Origin: Flavobacteriaceae bacterium
GTDB lineage: Bacteria > Bacteroidota > Bacteroidia > Flavobacteriales > Flavobacteriaceae
Length of the DNA: 5,943 nucleotides
Assembly (NCBI GenBank): GCA_947461915.1
Contig: CANHNG010000124.1
Coordinates: forward strand, 1 to 5,943
Reading direction: 5' to 3'
The position numbers and the translations under genes are program-made. Below the pieces are notes generated by a model. The model worked only from the letters and a program-made list of their open reading frames with translations. It had not been told where the DNA came from and searched no databases. This document shows positions 1 to 5,600 of this stretch, one piece after another (within the stretch, counting starts at the first letter, position 1; every line of letters starts with the position of its first letter).

Positions 1-351
1 CACTTCATTTACGCCTTTATCTTGTAATTCTTGCAATCCTTTGAGGATGGACATTGTTCCATAGCGCATGGCGAGCGAAACTGGAATTGATGTTTGAGCC
101 TGTACTTTTTTCTGCATTCTTTGCGAAATCACCACGAGGGGTGAACCTTCGTCCCACCATATTTTGGCATAAGCCGCCGCTGATTTTTTTGGTCTTGTTT
201 GAAGAATAATTCCACGAACCAGCAAGGCTCGCAACAAAAACGGAACGTCAATCACGTATTTATCCATCAAAAATTCGTCCAAATACGGTTTTACAGCTGC
301 CGGGGTTGGACTTTCTGGCGAACCAAGATTTACTAATAATACACCTTTCAT
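1..351 (-). CDS. hemH: Ferrochelatase, N-terminal part (cut by window edge)
   Basis: Ferrochelatase inserts ferrous iron into protoporphyrin IX, the last step of the protoporphyrin-dependent heme pathway. The start codon is at 351-349 and the frame is open to base 1, giving 117 residues, about a third of a usual ferrochelatase; the catalytic histidine and glutamate region lies outside the window. The visible part is characteristic: it opens MKGVLLVNLGSP, with the conserved NLGSP at residues 8-12, then the YLDEFLMD segment at 23-30. A conserved stretch RPKKSAAAYAKIW at 53-65 is followed by GSPL at 69-72 and the AMRYG substrate-cleft motif at 94-98. The start is fixed because the family begins a few residues before NLGSP; the bases before the ATG are A-rich with no Shine-Dalgarno. 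It follows the AraC-family gene by 51 bases on the same strand with no recognisable promoter between, so co-transcription is inferred. No frameshift or odd codon use is seen. Confidence 0.95.
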   Translation of the reverse strand, partial: MKGVLLVNLGSPESPTPAAVKPYLDEFLMDKYVIDVPFLLRALLVRGIILQTRPKKSAAAYAKIWWDEGSPLVVISQRMQKKVQAQTSIPVSLAMRYGTMSILKGLQELQDKGVNEV

Positions 352-372
352 ATTTTTTTATTTTGTTTTATT

Positions 373-396
373 AACCCAATCAAATCCGATTGGTTT
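373..396. repeat. Imperfect inverted repeat in the gap between the AraC-family gene and hemH
   Basis: Two 9-base arms, AACCCAATC (373-381) and GATTGGTTT (388-396), pair at eight of nine positions around a 6-base loop. On the minus strand it lies between the regulator stop codon and the hemH start. No T-run follows it on the minus strand, so it is not a typical terminator. It could be an operator, a processing site or chance. Confidence 0.3.
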
Positions 397-402
397 GGAG
401 TT

Positions 403-1275
403 TTACATGTTTGGGTTGATGGCCATTAAATATTTTTTCGGAGTAGTTCCAAATTTCTTCTTAAAGGCGGCGATAAAATGGCTTCCTGTGCTGTAACCAA
501 TTTTCAGCCCGACTTCGTTTACATTATAGGAACCGCTGTCCAATAGTTTTCGGGCGGAATCCATTTTATAATCGAATAGAAACCCATAAACGGTATCACC
601 GTAAATTTGTTTGAAGCCCATTTTAAGTTTTTTCAAAGATAGCCCAATTTCATCCGCTAACTCTTGTAATCCAGGTGGTTCTGACATGTTGGCAAGAATA
701 ATCTCCTTGGCTTTTTTAATTTTCAACACATTTTCTTCATCAATCAAAAACGGACATTGTTCTGCATTTGGATCTTCGGTTCTATTGAAATACAAACTTA
801 ATAATTCATACCCTTTTCCTTTGTAATACAAATTTTTTATAGATGGATGCAAGTTGTAATGGAACAATTGGCTCAAAACAATGGCCATCGACGGGCTAAT
901 ATCCCCTTCTTTATAGTATTTTTTATCCTTGTTGTCGTCGCTCAAAAAAGTGATGTAGTTGGCTTCAGAAGAAAATAAATTGTGGAATTTTTTAATGGAA
1001 ATAATGACAGAAATAACCCAAGAATTCGGCTCTATTTCTAGGTTTAAGGGCAACTCTTTTTGTGGATTGTATAACAGTAATGATTTCTCTTCTTTTAGAG
1101 CCAAGGCATAATTACCTTGGTTGAAAATAAACTTGGCTTTCCCTTTTAACCCAAAATGGAATTGGATTAATCCACTTTTGACTTCCCGCTGTGTGTAATA
1201 TATTTCTTCACTATCGTTCTGAAAACGAAGTAGGGTAAAGTCGTCTTCAATTGTTATAACGTCTTGAGAACTCAT
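403..1275 (-). CDS. AraC-family transcriptional regulator, PchR-like, between hemH and the hem operon
   Basis: A DNA-binding regulator of 290 residues. The C-terminal third (about 183-283) is a clear AraC/XylS domain with two helix-turn-helix units: the first near 202-226 (LQELADEIGLSLKKLKMGFK), the second near 251-283 (VNEVGLKIGYSTGSHFIAAF, then KKKFGTTPKKYL). The LKMGFKQIYGDTVYGFL wording resembles PchR-type regulators, which in Pseudomonas sense ferric pyochelin. The N-terminal part (1-180) has no motif I can name and is presumably the sensing or dimerisation domain; there is no signal peptide or membrane segment. The ATG at 1275-1273 was chosen as start. An in-frame TTG at 1311 would add 12 residues (a lysine/asparagine-rich piece) but no upstream ATG exists in frame. 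It is divergent from hemA and lies 51 bases upstream of hemH. Regulation of heme or iron genes is inferred from this position and the PchR resemblance only; the ligand is unknown. The AraC assignment itself is secure. Confidence 0.9.
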   Translation of the reverse strand: MSSQDVITIEDDFTLLRFQNDSEEIYYTQREVKSGLIQFHFGLKGKAKFIFNQGNYALALKEEKSLLLYNPQKELPLNLEIEPNSWVISVIISIKKFHNLFSSEANYITFLSDDNKDKKYYKEGDISPSMAIVLSQLFHYNLHPSIKNLYYKGKGYELLSLYFNRTEDPNAEQCPFLIDEENVLKIKKAKEIILANMSEPPGLQELADEIGLSLKKLKMGFKQIYGDTVYGFLFDYKMDSARKLLDSGSYNVNEVGLKIGYSTGSHFIAAFKKKFGTTPKKYLMAINPNM

Positions 1276-1364
1276 TGCGACATTTTTTTTTAATAATATA
1301 CTATTTGTCAAATTTGCATTCAGAACTATTGAAAAATTAACTTTCTAAATAGCTTGATTTCAGT

Positions 1365-1431
1365 ACAAAAATAGTGTTTTTTGCAATAAAATATATATTT
1401 ACAGACAAAAAATCATTTGGCGACACAAAAA
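1365..1431. repeat. Three ACAAAAA direct repeats spaced in helical phase
   Basis: The heptamer ACAAAAA begins at 1365, 1405 and 1425, so the copies are 40 and 20 bases apart, close to four and two helical turns. A weaker relative (CAATAAAA at 1384) falls near the missing position. AraC-family proteins often bind direct repeats about two turns apart, and phased A-tracts also bend DNA. In sequence this AT-rich, chance is a serious alternative. The first copy overlaps the possible -7 element of the regulator gene, and the last overlaps the palindrome at 1428-1439. Confidence 0.3.
1366..1373 (-). promoter_or_regulatory. Possible -7 element for the AraC-family gene
   Basis: On the minus strand this reads TATTTTTG, a full match to the Bacteroidota -7 consensus TAnnTTTG, and it is the only such match on that strand between 1276 and 1501. 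It would give a leader of roughly 80 bases before the ATG at 1275. No TTG stands at the usual 17-23 base distance upstream (the nearest are about 10 and 32 bases away), so the promoter is incomplete and the call weak. Confidence 0.3.
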
Positions 1432-1439
1432 GTACTTTT
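1428..1439. promoter_or_regulatory. Perfect 12-base palindrome upstream of the hemA -33 box (candidate operator)
   Basis: AAAAGTACTTTT is its own reverse complement and ends four bases before the TTG at 1444-1446. That placement suits an activator or repressor site for the hemA promoter. The same 12 bases occur again early in hemD at 3817-3828. The palindrome is seen directly; the operator role is inferred, and no protein that binds this sequence is known to me. Confidence 0.35.
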
Positions 1440-1443
1440 AGCG

Positions 1444-1475
1444 TTGTTTTAATAAAAACCTAAGATATAACTTTG
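1444..1475 (+). promoter_or_regulatory. Bacteroidota-type promoter of the hemA operon
   Basis: A TTG at 1444-1446 (-33 element) is followed after 21 bases by TAACTTTG at 1468-1475, a full match to the -7 consensus TAnnTTTG used by the primary sigma factor of Flavobacterium and Bacteroides. The spacing lies within the known 17-23 base range. Transcription would start near 1480, leaving a leader of about 20 bases before the hemA ATG, too short for a riboswitch. No other TAnnTTTG was found on the plus strand in this gap or in the gaps between the hem genes, so this is the likely promoter for hemA to hemF. Confidence 0.75.
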
Positions 1476-1501
1476 TCAGTCCGATCAGAAAAAGATTATA
1501 T

Positions 1502-2806
1502 ATGGAAAATCTAAACGTCCCGAAACACAAAACTTTCTACTCCATTGGGTTGAGTTACAAGAAAGCCGATGCTGAAGTTCGAGGTAAGTTTAGTTTAGAT
1601 TCCAAAGCAAAAACGAATGTATTACTCCAAGCAAAGCAGGAAGGAATAGAGAGTTTAATCGTTACCTCAACTTGCAACCGCACCGAAATATACGGCTATG
1701 CAGACCATCCTTTTCAGCTAATCAAATTGATTTGCGAGAACAGTAACGGTACCGCCGAAGAATTCCAAAAAGTAGGGTTTGTATTTAAAAACCATGAGGC
1801 CATCAATCAGTTGTTTCGTGTAGGAACAGGTTTAGACAGTCAAATTCTGGGGGATTTTGAAATTATTGGACAGATAAAAAATAGTTTTGAAGAGTCTCGT
1901 TCCTTGGGATTAATCAATGCTTTTTTTGAAAGATTGATTAGCACCGTTATCCAAACCAGCAAAAGAATAAAAAACGAAACCGAAATTAGTTCCGGAGCAA
2001 CTTCTGTTTCTTTTGCAGCGGTTCAATACATTATTAGAAACATAGAGGATATTGGCAATAAAAATATTTTGCTTTTTGGAACTGGAGAAATTGGGAAAAA
2101 CACCTGCGAAAATTTGGTAAAACATACTAAAAACGAGCAAATCACATTAATAAACAGAACCAAAAGTACGGCCGAAATACTTGCCGGAAAACTCAATTTA
2201 GTGGTAAAAGATTATTCCGATTTACATCTTGAATTACAAAAATCGGATGTCTTGGTGGTGGCAACTGGAGCACAAAATCCAACGATCGACAAGGCAATCC
2301 TGAATTTGAAAAAACCCCTTTTGATTTTGGATTTATCCATTCCGAAAAATGTGAATGCCGATGTGCAACAAATCCCCGGAGTAACTTTAATCCATATGGA
2401 TTATTTATCCCAGATGACCGATGACACGCTCGAAAGGAGAAAACAACACATTCCTGCTGCCGAAGCCATCATAGAGGATATGAAATTGGAATTAAATTCG
2501 TGGATGAATGGCCGAAAATTTGCGCCAACGATTCATGCCTTGAAAGCAAAACTGAATGAGATTGCAGCCTCAGAATTGGCAAATCAACGAAAAAAACTGT
2601 CGAATTTTGACGAGGAGCAAGCCGAATTAATCAGCCGAAAAATTATCCAAAAAATCACCAATCATTTCGCCAGTCATTTAAAAGACGAAAATACCACCGT
2701 TGATGAAAGCATTGAGTTGATTGAAAAGGTATTTCAAATTGGATTTTCAACTCCTCAAAAAACAATTTCAATCGTAGAAGAAAAATACAAAATTAACTTG
2801 TCATAG
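1502..2806 (+). CDS. hemA: Glutamyl-tRNA reductase
   Basis: Reduces glutamate carried on tRNA(Glu) to glutamate-1-semialdehyde with NADPH, the first committed step of the C5 route to tetrapyrroles, in the cytosol. At 434 residues it is slightly longer than the E. coli enzyme. The catalytic domain carries STCNRTEIYGY with the nucleophilic cysteine at residue 58. The family signature follows at 110-126 (GLDSQILGDFEIIGQIK); LGD here replaces the more usual LGE, which I believe is common in Bacteroidota. The NADPH-binding Rossmann motif GTGEIG is at 193-198, LDLSIPKNV at 276-284, and the C-terminal helical dimerisation domain covers about 315-434. The ATG at 1502 is about 20 bases after the predicted transcription start and is preceded by AT-rich sequence without a Shine-Dalgarno. 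First gene of the plus-strand operon; the partner aminomutase (hemL) is not in the window. Reading frame intact. Confidence 0.97.
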   Translation: MENLNVPKHKTFYSIGLSYKKADAEVRGKFSLDSKAKTNVLLQAKQEGIESLIVTSTCNRTEIYGYADHPFQLIKLICENSNGTAEEFQKVGFVFKNHEAINQLFRVGTGLDSQILGDFEIIGQIKNSFEESRSLGLINAFFERLISTVIQTSKRIKNETEISSGATSVSFAAVQYIIRNIEDIGNKNILLFGTGEIGKNTCENLVKHTKNEQITLINRTKSTAEILAGKLNLVVKDYSDLHLELQKSDVLVVATGAQNPTIDKAILNLKKPLLILDLSIPKNVNADVQQIPGVTLIHMDYLSQMTDDTLERRKQHIPAAEAIIEDMKLELNSWMNGRKFAPTIHALKAKLNEIAASELANQRKKLSNFDEEQAELISRKIIQKITNHFASHLKDENTTVDESIELIEKVFQIGFSTPQKTISIVEEKYKINLS

Positions 2807-2840
2807 GTCAATTTAAAAACGTAATGATCCATAATTTATT

Positions 2841-2873
2841 AATGGTTCAAAAAAATAAAGAATGGTTCAAAAA
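2841..2873 (+). repeat. Direct repeat duplicating the hemC start, with an out-of-frame ATG
   Basis: The 13 bases AATGGTTCAAAAA occur at 2841-2853 and again at 2861-2873, exactly 20 bases apart. The second copy contains the true hemC start (ATG at 2862). The first contains another ATG (2842) shifted out of frame by 20 bases. Translation from 2842, or from an in-frame ATG at 2824, gives a peptide ending VQKNKEWFKK at a TGA (2875-2877) that overlaps the first 16 bases of hemC. Either an old slippage duplication or a translational control element; the repeat itself is certain. Confidence 0.6.
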
Positions 2874-3788
2874 GTGATACGTATTGGAACTCGCGATAGC
2901 GAATTGGCACTTTGGCAAGCCCATACCGTCCAAAAAAAGCTCAACAATCTAGGCTATAAAACCGAAATTATTGCCATAAAATCAGAGGGTGACATCCTAC
3001 TCGACAAGCCGCTTTACGAACTCGGAATAACTGGAATTTTTACAAAAACGTTAGACATTGCCATGATAAATGGTCAGGTGGACATTGCCGTTCATTCGAT
3101 GAAAGATGTTCCCACTGCTTTGCCAATTGGGATTGTTCAAGCGGCAGTTCTCGCAAGAGCCACTACCTTGGATATTCTAGTTCACAAAGGAACCCTTAAT
3201 TTTCTCGAAGAAAATGGAACAATCGCAACTGGAAGTTTGCGTCGTCAAGCGCAATGGTTGTACAAATACCCCAATCATACTGTGGTCGATTTACGCGGAA
3301 ACGTGAATACTCGAATGCAAAAACTGAACGAGAGCGACTGGAACGGAGCAGTTTTTGCAGCTGCTGGACTTGAACGCATCAAATTAAAACCTACCGATTT
3401 CATCAATTTGGATTGGATGATTCCTGCACCTGCACAAGGCGCAATGGTAGTTGTCGCGATGGGTAATGATGATTTTTGTAAAGACGCCGTTTCCCAGCTC
3501 AACGATGTTGAAACTGAAATTTGCACCTACATAGAAAGACAATTCCTCAAAACACTCGAGGGTGGTTGTACGGCACCAATTGGCGCTTTGGCAACTTATT
3601 GCGAATTAGAGGACACCTTTACTTTCAAAGGAGCTTTGTTGTCAATTGACGGAAAACAAAAATTGGAAATTGAAAAAATTGTACCCGTTGAAGGATGGAA
3701 AAAATTAGGTTTTCATTGTGCCAATGAAATTCTGGAAAACGGCGGAGCGGAGTTGATGAAAACCATTAAGGAAACTTTGAAGAACTAA
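2862..3788 (+). CDS. hemC: Hydroxymethylbilane synthase (porphobilinogen deaminase)
   Basis: Joins four porphobilinogen molecules into the linear tetrapyrrole hydroxymethylbilane, the substrate of HemD. The protein has 308 residues, typical of the family. The N-terminus (VIRIGTRDSELALWQA, residues 5-20) aligns directly with the usual enzyme start, which fixes the ATG at 2862 over the out-of-frame ATGs upstream. HSMKDVP at 78-84 holds the catalytic aspartate (Asp82). GSLRRQAQ at 124-131 and LRGNVNTR at 144-151 supply arginines that bind the growing chain, and PAPAQGA at 188-194 is a conserved family segment. LEGGCTAPIGA at 232-242 carries Cys236, the attachment point of the dipyrromethane cofactor. 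It follows hemA by 55 bases and its stop codon overlaps the hemD start by one base (TAATG), indicating translational coupling. All key residues are present. Confidence 0.97.
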   Translation: MVQKVIRIGTRDSELALWQAHTVQKKLNNLGYKTEIIAIKSEGDILLDKPLYELGITGIFTKTLDIAMINGQVDIAVHSMKDVPTALPIGIVQAAVLARATTLDILVHKGTLNFLEENGTIATGSLRRQAQWLYKYPNHTVVDLRGNVNTRMQKLNESDWNGAVFAAAGLERIKLKPTDFINLDWMIPAPAQGAMVVVAMGNDDFCKDAVSQLNDVETEICTYIERQFLKTLEGGCTAPIGALATYCELEDTFTFKGALLSIDGKQKLEIEKIVPVEGWKKLGFHCANEILENGGAELMKTIKETLKN

Positions 3789-4453
3789 TGCAAAATCCCA
3801 TCAGCATTTTATCCACAAAAGTACTTTTGAGTCCTCAAAAGCAAGCTTTATTGAATGAAGGTTTTTCAGTAACCGAAGCTAATTTCATTAAAACCGAAAG
3901 CTCGGATTTTGACTTAAAAGGAATCAACGATAATTTGATTTTTACCAGTCAAAATGCGGCACAAAGTGTTTTACTCCATCCAAAATGCTCAGCATTAAAA
4001 GCTAAAAATGTTTTTTGCGTGGGTTTGAAAACCAAAGCATTATTAGAAGAGAACGGTTTTAATGTGGCTGTTTATGTTGATTATGCTTCTGATTTGGCAG
4101 AAATCATAACCTTGATTTATTCCAATGAAAGTTATACTTTTTTTAGTGGCAATTTGCGAAAAGAAACGGTACCAAATGCCTTGAAAGAGGCCAAAGTCAA
4201 TTTCAATGAAATTCAAGTGTATGAAACCACTTTGACGCCACAAAAAATAAAAACAACAATCGATGGAATTCTGTTTTTTAGTCCGTCAGCCATTGAAAGT
4301 TATTTGATGGAAAACAAAATAAAAAACGAAATTTGCTTTTGCATTGGGAGCACAACTGCCGAAGCATTGGAAAAAACAACAAGAAATATAATAATCGCAG
4401 AGCAACCTTCGGTTGAAAACGTGATTGAGGATGTAATCGAAGAATATAGATAA
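3788..4453 (+). CDS. hemD: Uroporphyrinogen-III synthase
   Basis: Closes hydroxymethylbilane into uroporphyrinogen III with inversion of ring D, the branch point for heme, siroheme and cobalamin. The 221-residue protein is slightly short for the family (often about 240-260) and, as is usual for HemD, diverged in sequence. Recognisable segments are IFTSQNA (51-57), [12 protein letters not shown] (118-129), VYETTLTP (144-151), [13 protein letters not shown] (161-173) and [10 protein letters not shown] (185-194). These match the family positions for the two-domain alpha/beta fold; no catalytic residue is conserved across the family. The start overlaps the hemC stop by one base, which both fixes the ATG and implies coupled translation, suiting an unstable intermediate passed from HemC to HemD. 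Codons 10-14 contain the palindrome CAAAAGTACTTTTG (3816-3829), whose core also occurs upstream of hemA. Identity rests on motifs plus operon position and is secure. Confidence 0.93.
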   Translation: MQNPISILSTKVLLSPQKQALLNEGFSVTEANFIKTESSDFDLKGINDNLIFTSQNAAQSVLLHPKCSALKAKNVFCVGLKTKALLEENGFNVAVYVDYASDLAEIITLIYSNESYTFFSGNLRKETVPNALKEAKVNFNEIQVYETTLTPQKIKTTIDGILFFSPSAIESYLMENKIKNEICFCIGSTTAEALEKTTRNIIIAEQPSVENVIEDVIEEYR

Positions 4454-4463
4454 TTAGTTTATT

Positions 4464-4490
4464 CCTGACAGGTTTAGAAAATGTGTCGGG
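4464..4490. repeat. 27-base hairpin element between hemD and hemE
   Basis: Arms CCTGACA (4464-4470) and TGTCGGG (4484-4490) pair fully, allowing one wobble. Further pairs form inside (GTTT with AAAT, including one wobble) around a 3-base AGA loop. It has the same length and plan as the hairpin after hemE at 5561-5587 (CCTG, GGTTT, AAAA and closing GG at identical positions). It resembles, from memory, short palindromic repeats scattered through Flavobacterium genomes. No T-run follows, so it is unlikely to be a strong terminator. Confidence 0.6.
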
Positions 4491-4509
4491 TATTTCAAAG
4501 CAAACAAAA

Positions 4510-5538
4510 ATGATAAAGAACGACCTATTTTTAAAAGCATTACGAGGAGAATCTGTTGAACGTCCGCCAGTTTGGATGATGCGTCAAGCTGGAAGATATT
4601 TGCCCGAGTTTATCGCTTTGCGTGATAAATACGATTTTTTTACCCGTTGCGAAACACCGGAATTGGCCGCAGAAATCACCGTGCAACCCATTCGCAGAAT
4701 TGCGCCTGATGCCGCGATTTTATTTTCGGATATTTTGGTGGTACCAAGAGCGATGGGAATTCACGTGGAATTGAAAGACAATTTGGGTCCCATTATTCCA
4801 AATCCAATTCGCACTATGGAACAAGTAAATCAGGTTTATGTTCCAGATGTAAATGAAACCTTAGGCTATGTTTTTGATGCTATAAAATTGACTAAAGAAA
4901 TGTTGAACGATGAAGTGCCATTGATAGGTTTTGCCGGTTCACCTTGGACGATTTTCTGTTATGCAGTCGAAGGAAAAGGTTCAAAAAGTTTTGATACTGC
5001 TAAAGGATTTTGTTTTTCAAACCCAGTAGCTGCGCACACTTTATTGCAAAAAATCACAGACACCACCATTTTGTATTTGAAACAAAAAGTAAAAGCAGGT
5101 TGTAATGCCATTCAGATTTTCGATTCTTGGGGAGGAATGCTTTCGCCTGTTGATTATCAGGAATTCTCCTGGAAATACATAAACCAAATCATAGAAGCTT
5201 TGGCAGACGAAACACAAGTGATTGTTTTCGGAAAAGGGTGTTGGTTCGCGCTTGGCGAAATGGGGAAAAGCAGGACTTCGGCATTGGGAGTAGATTGGAC
5301 TTGTTCGGCTAGAAATGCGCGTTATTTGTCGGGTGGAAACATCACTTTACAAGGAAATTTCGATCCCTCAAGATTGCTTTCGCCAATTCCTGTCATCAAG
5401 AAAATGGTACATGAAATGATTAACGAATTCGGGGCAGACAAATATATCGCTAATCTAGGTCATGGGATTTTACCTAATATTCCTGTGGATCACGCCAAGG
5501 CTTTTGTGGATGCGGTGAAGGAATACAAACAGAAATAA
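4510..5538 (+). CDS. hemE: Uroporphyrinogen decarboxylase
   Basis: Removes four carboxyl groups from the acetate side chains of uroporphyrinogen III to give coproporphyrinogen III, without a cofactor, in the cytosol. At 342 residues it has the usual length. [14 protein letters not shown] at 20-33 supplies substrate-binding arginines (Arg25, Arg29). LFSDIL at 71-76 carries the key aspartate (Asp74). GFAGSPWT is at 140-147, with Tyr151 just after it, FDSWGG at 204-209, LGVDW at 259-263, QGNFDP at 281-286 and NLGHGILP at 315-322 with the active-site histidine (His318). The ATG at 4510 was chosen: an in-frame GTG at 4483 would add nine residues not typical of the family and lies inside the hairpin element. 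The bases before 4510 (CAAACAAAA) are the A-rich leader typical of the phylum. It follows hemD by 56 bases with no promoter seen between. Confidence 0.97.
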   Translation: MIKNDLFLKALRGESVERPPVWMMRQAGRYLPEFIALRDKYDFFTRCETPELAAEITVQPIRRIAPDAAILFSDILVVPRAMGIHVELKDNLGPIIPNPIRTMEQVNQVYVPDVNETLGYVFDAIKLTKEMLNDEVPLIGFAGSPWTIFCYAVEGKGSKSFDTAKGFCFSNPVAAHTLLQKITDTTILYLKQKVKAGCNAIQIFDSWGGMLSPVDYQEFSWKYINQIIEALADETQVIVFGKGCWFALGEMGKSRTSALGVDWTCSARNARYLSGGNITLQGNFDPSRLLSPIPVIKKMVHEMINEFGADKYIANLGHGILPNIPVDHAKAFVDAVKEYKQK

Positions 5539-5560
5539 GGATTTAGTTCACGGAGATTCT

Positions 5561-5587
5561 CCTGCAGGGTTTCCAAAACCTTGTAGG
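5561..5587. repeat. 27-base hairpin element between hemE and hemF
   Basis: Arms CCTGCAGGGTTT (5561-5572) and AAACCTTGTAGG (5576-5587) pair along all 12 positions with two wobbles around a 3-base loop, and one more T-A pair closes the base. A second short palindrome, GGAGATTCTCC (5552-5562), overlaps its left edge. It has the same length and plan as the hairpin after hemD. A stem this stable ending 13 bases before the hemF ATG could slow or partly stop transcription, or stabilise the upstream message. No T-run follows, so full termination is unlikely. Confidence 0.65.
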
Positions 5588-5600
5588 AAAGAGAAACAAA

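Noticed and set aside
611..826. Plus-strand open frame of 71 codons
   Set aside because: It lies opposite the AraC-family gene, including its well-conserved helix-turn-helix region, and is a shadow.
1276..1311. TTG start at 1311 for the AraC-family gene, adding 12 residues
   Set aside because: The ATG at 1275 is a standard start. The extra stretch is AT-rich sequence encoding a lysine/asparagine-rich piece, and there is no supporting ribosome binding site. It cannot be excluded by sequence alone.
1476..1501. Riboswitch or attenuator in the hemA leader
   Set aside because: The predicted leader is only about 20 bases and shows no stem-loop.
1910..2140. Minus-strand open frame opposite hemA
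   Set aside because: It is a shadow of the hemA coding sequence, which includes the GTGEIG nucleotide-binding motif here.
2798..2839. Internal promoter between hemA and hemC (TTG at 2798, TAATTTAT at 2832)
   Set aside because: The -7 candidate misses the conserved final G and the spacing of 31 bases is too long for this promoter class.
3275..3526. Minus-strand open frame opposite hemC
   Set aside because: It is a shadow of the hemC region encoding LRGNVNTR and PAPAQGA; no independent support.
4043..4243. Minus-strand open frame opposite hemD
   Set aside because: It is a shadow within an intact hemD frame, with no start context or family resemblance.
4483..4509. GTG start at 4483 for hemE, adding nine residues
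   Set aside because: The GTG lies within the right half of the 27-base hairpin. The ATG at 4510 gives the normal family N-terminus ([14 protein letters not shown]) with an A-rich leader.
5561..5600. Intrinsic terminator after hemE
   Set aside because: The stem is strong but is followed by GAAAGAGAAACAAAATG with no T-run, and hemF continues the pathway on the same strand without its own promoter.
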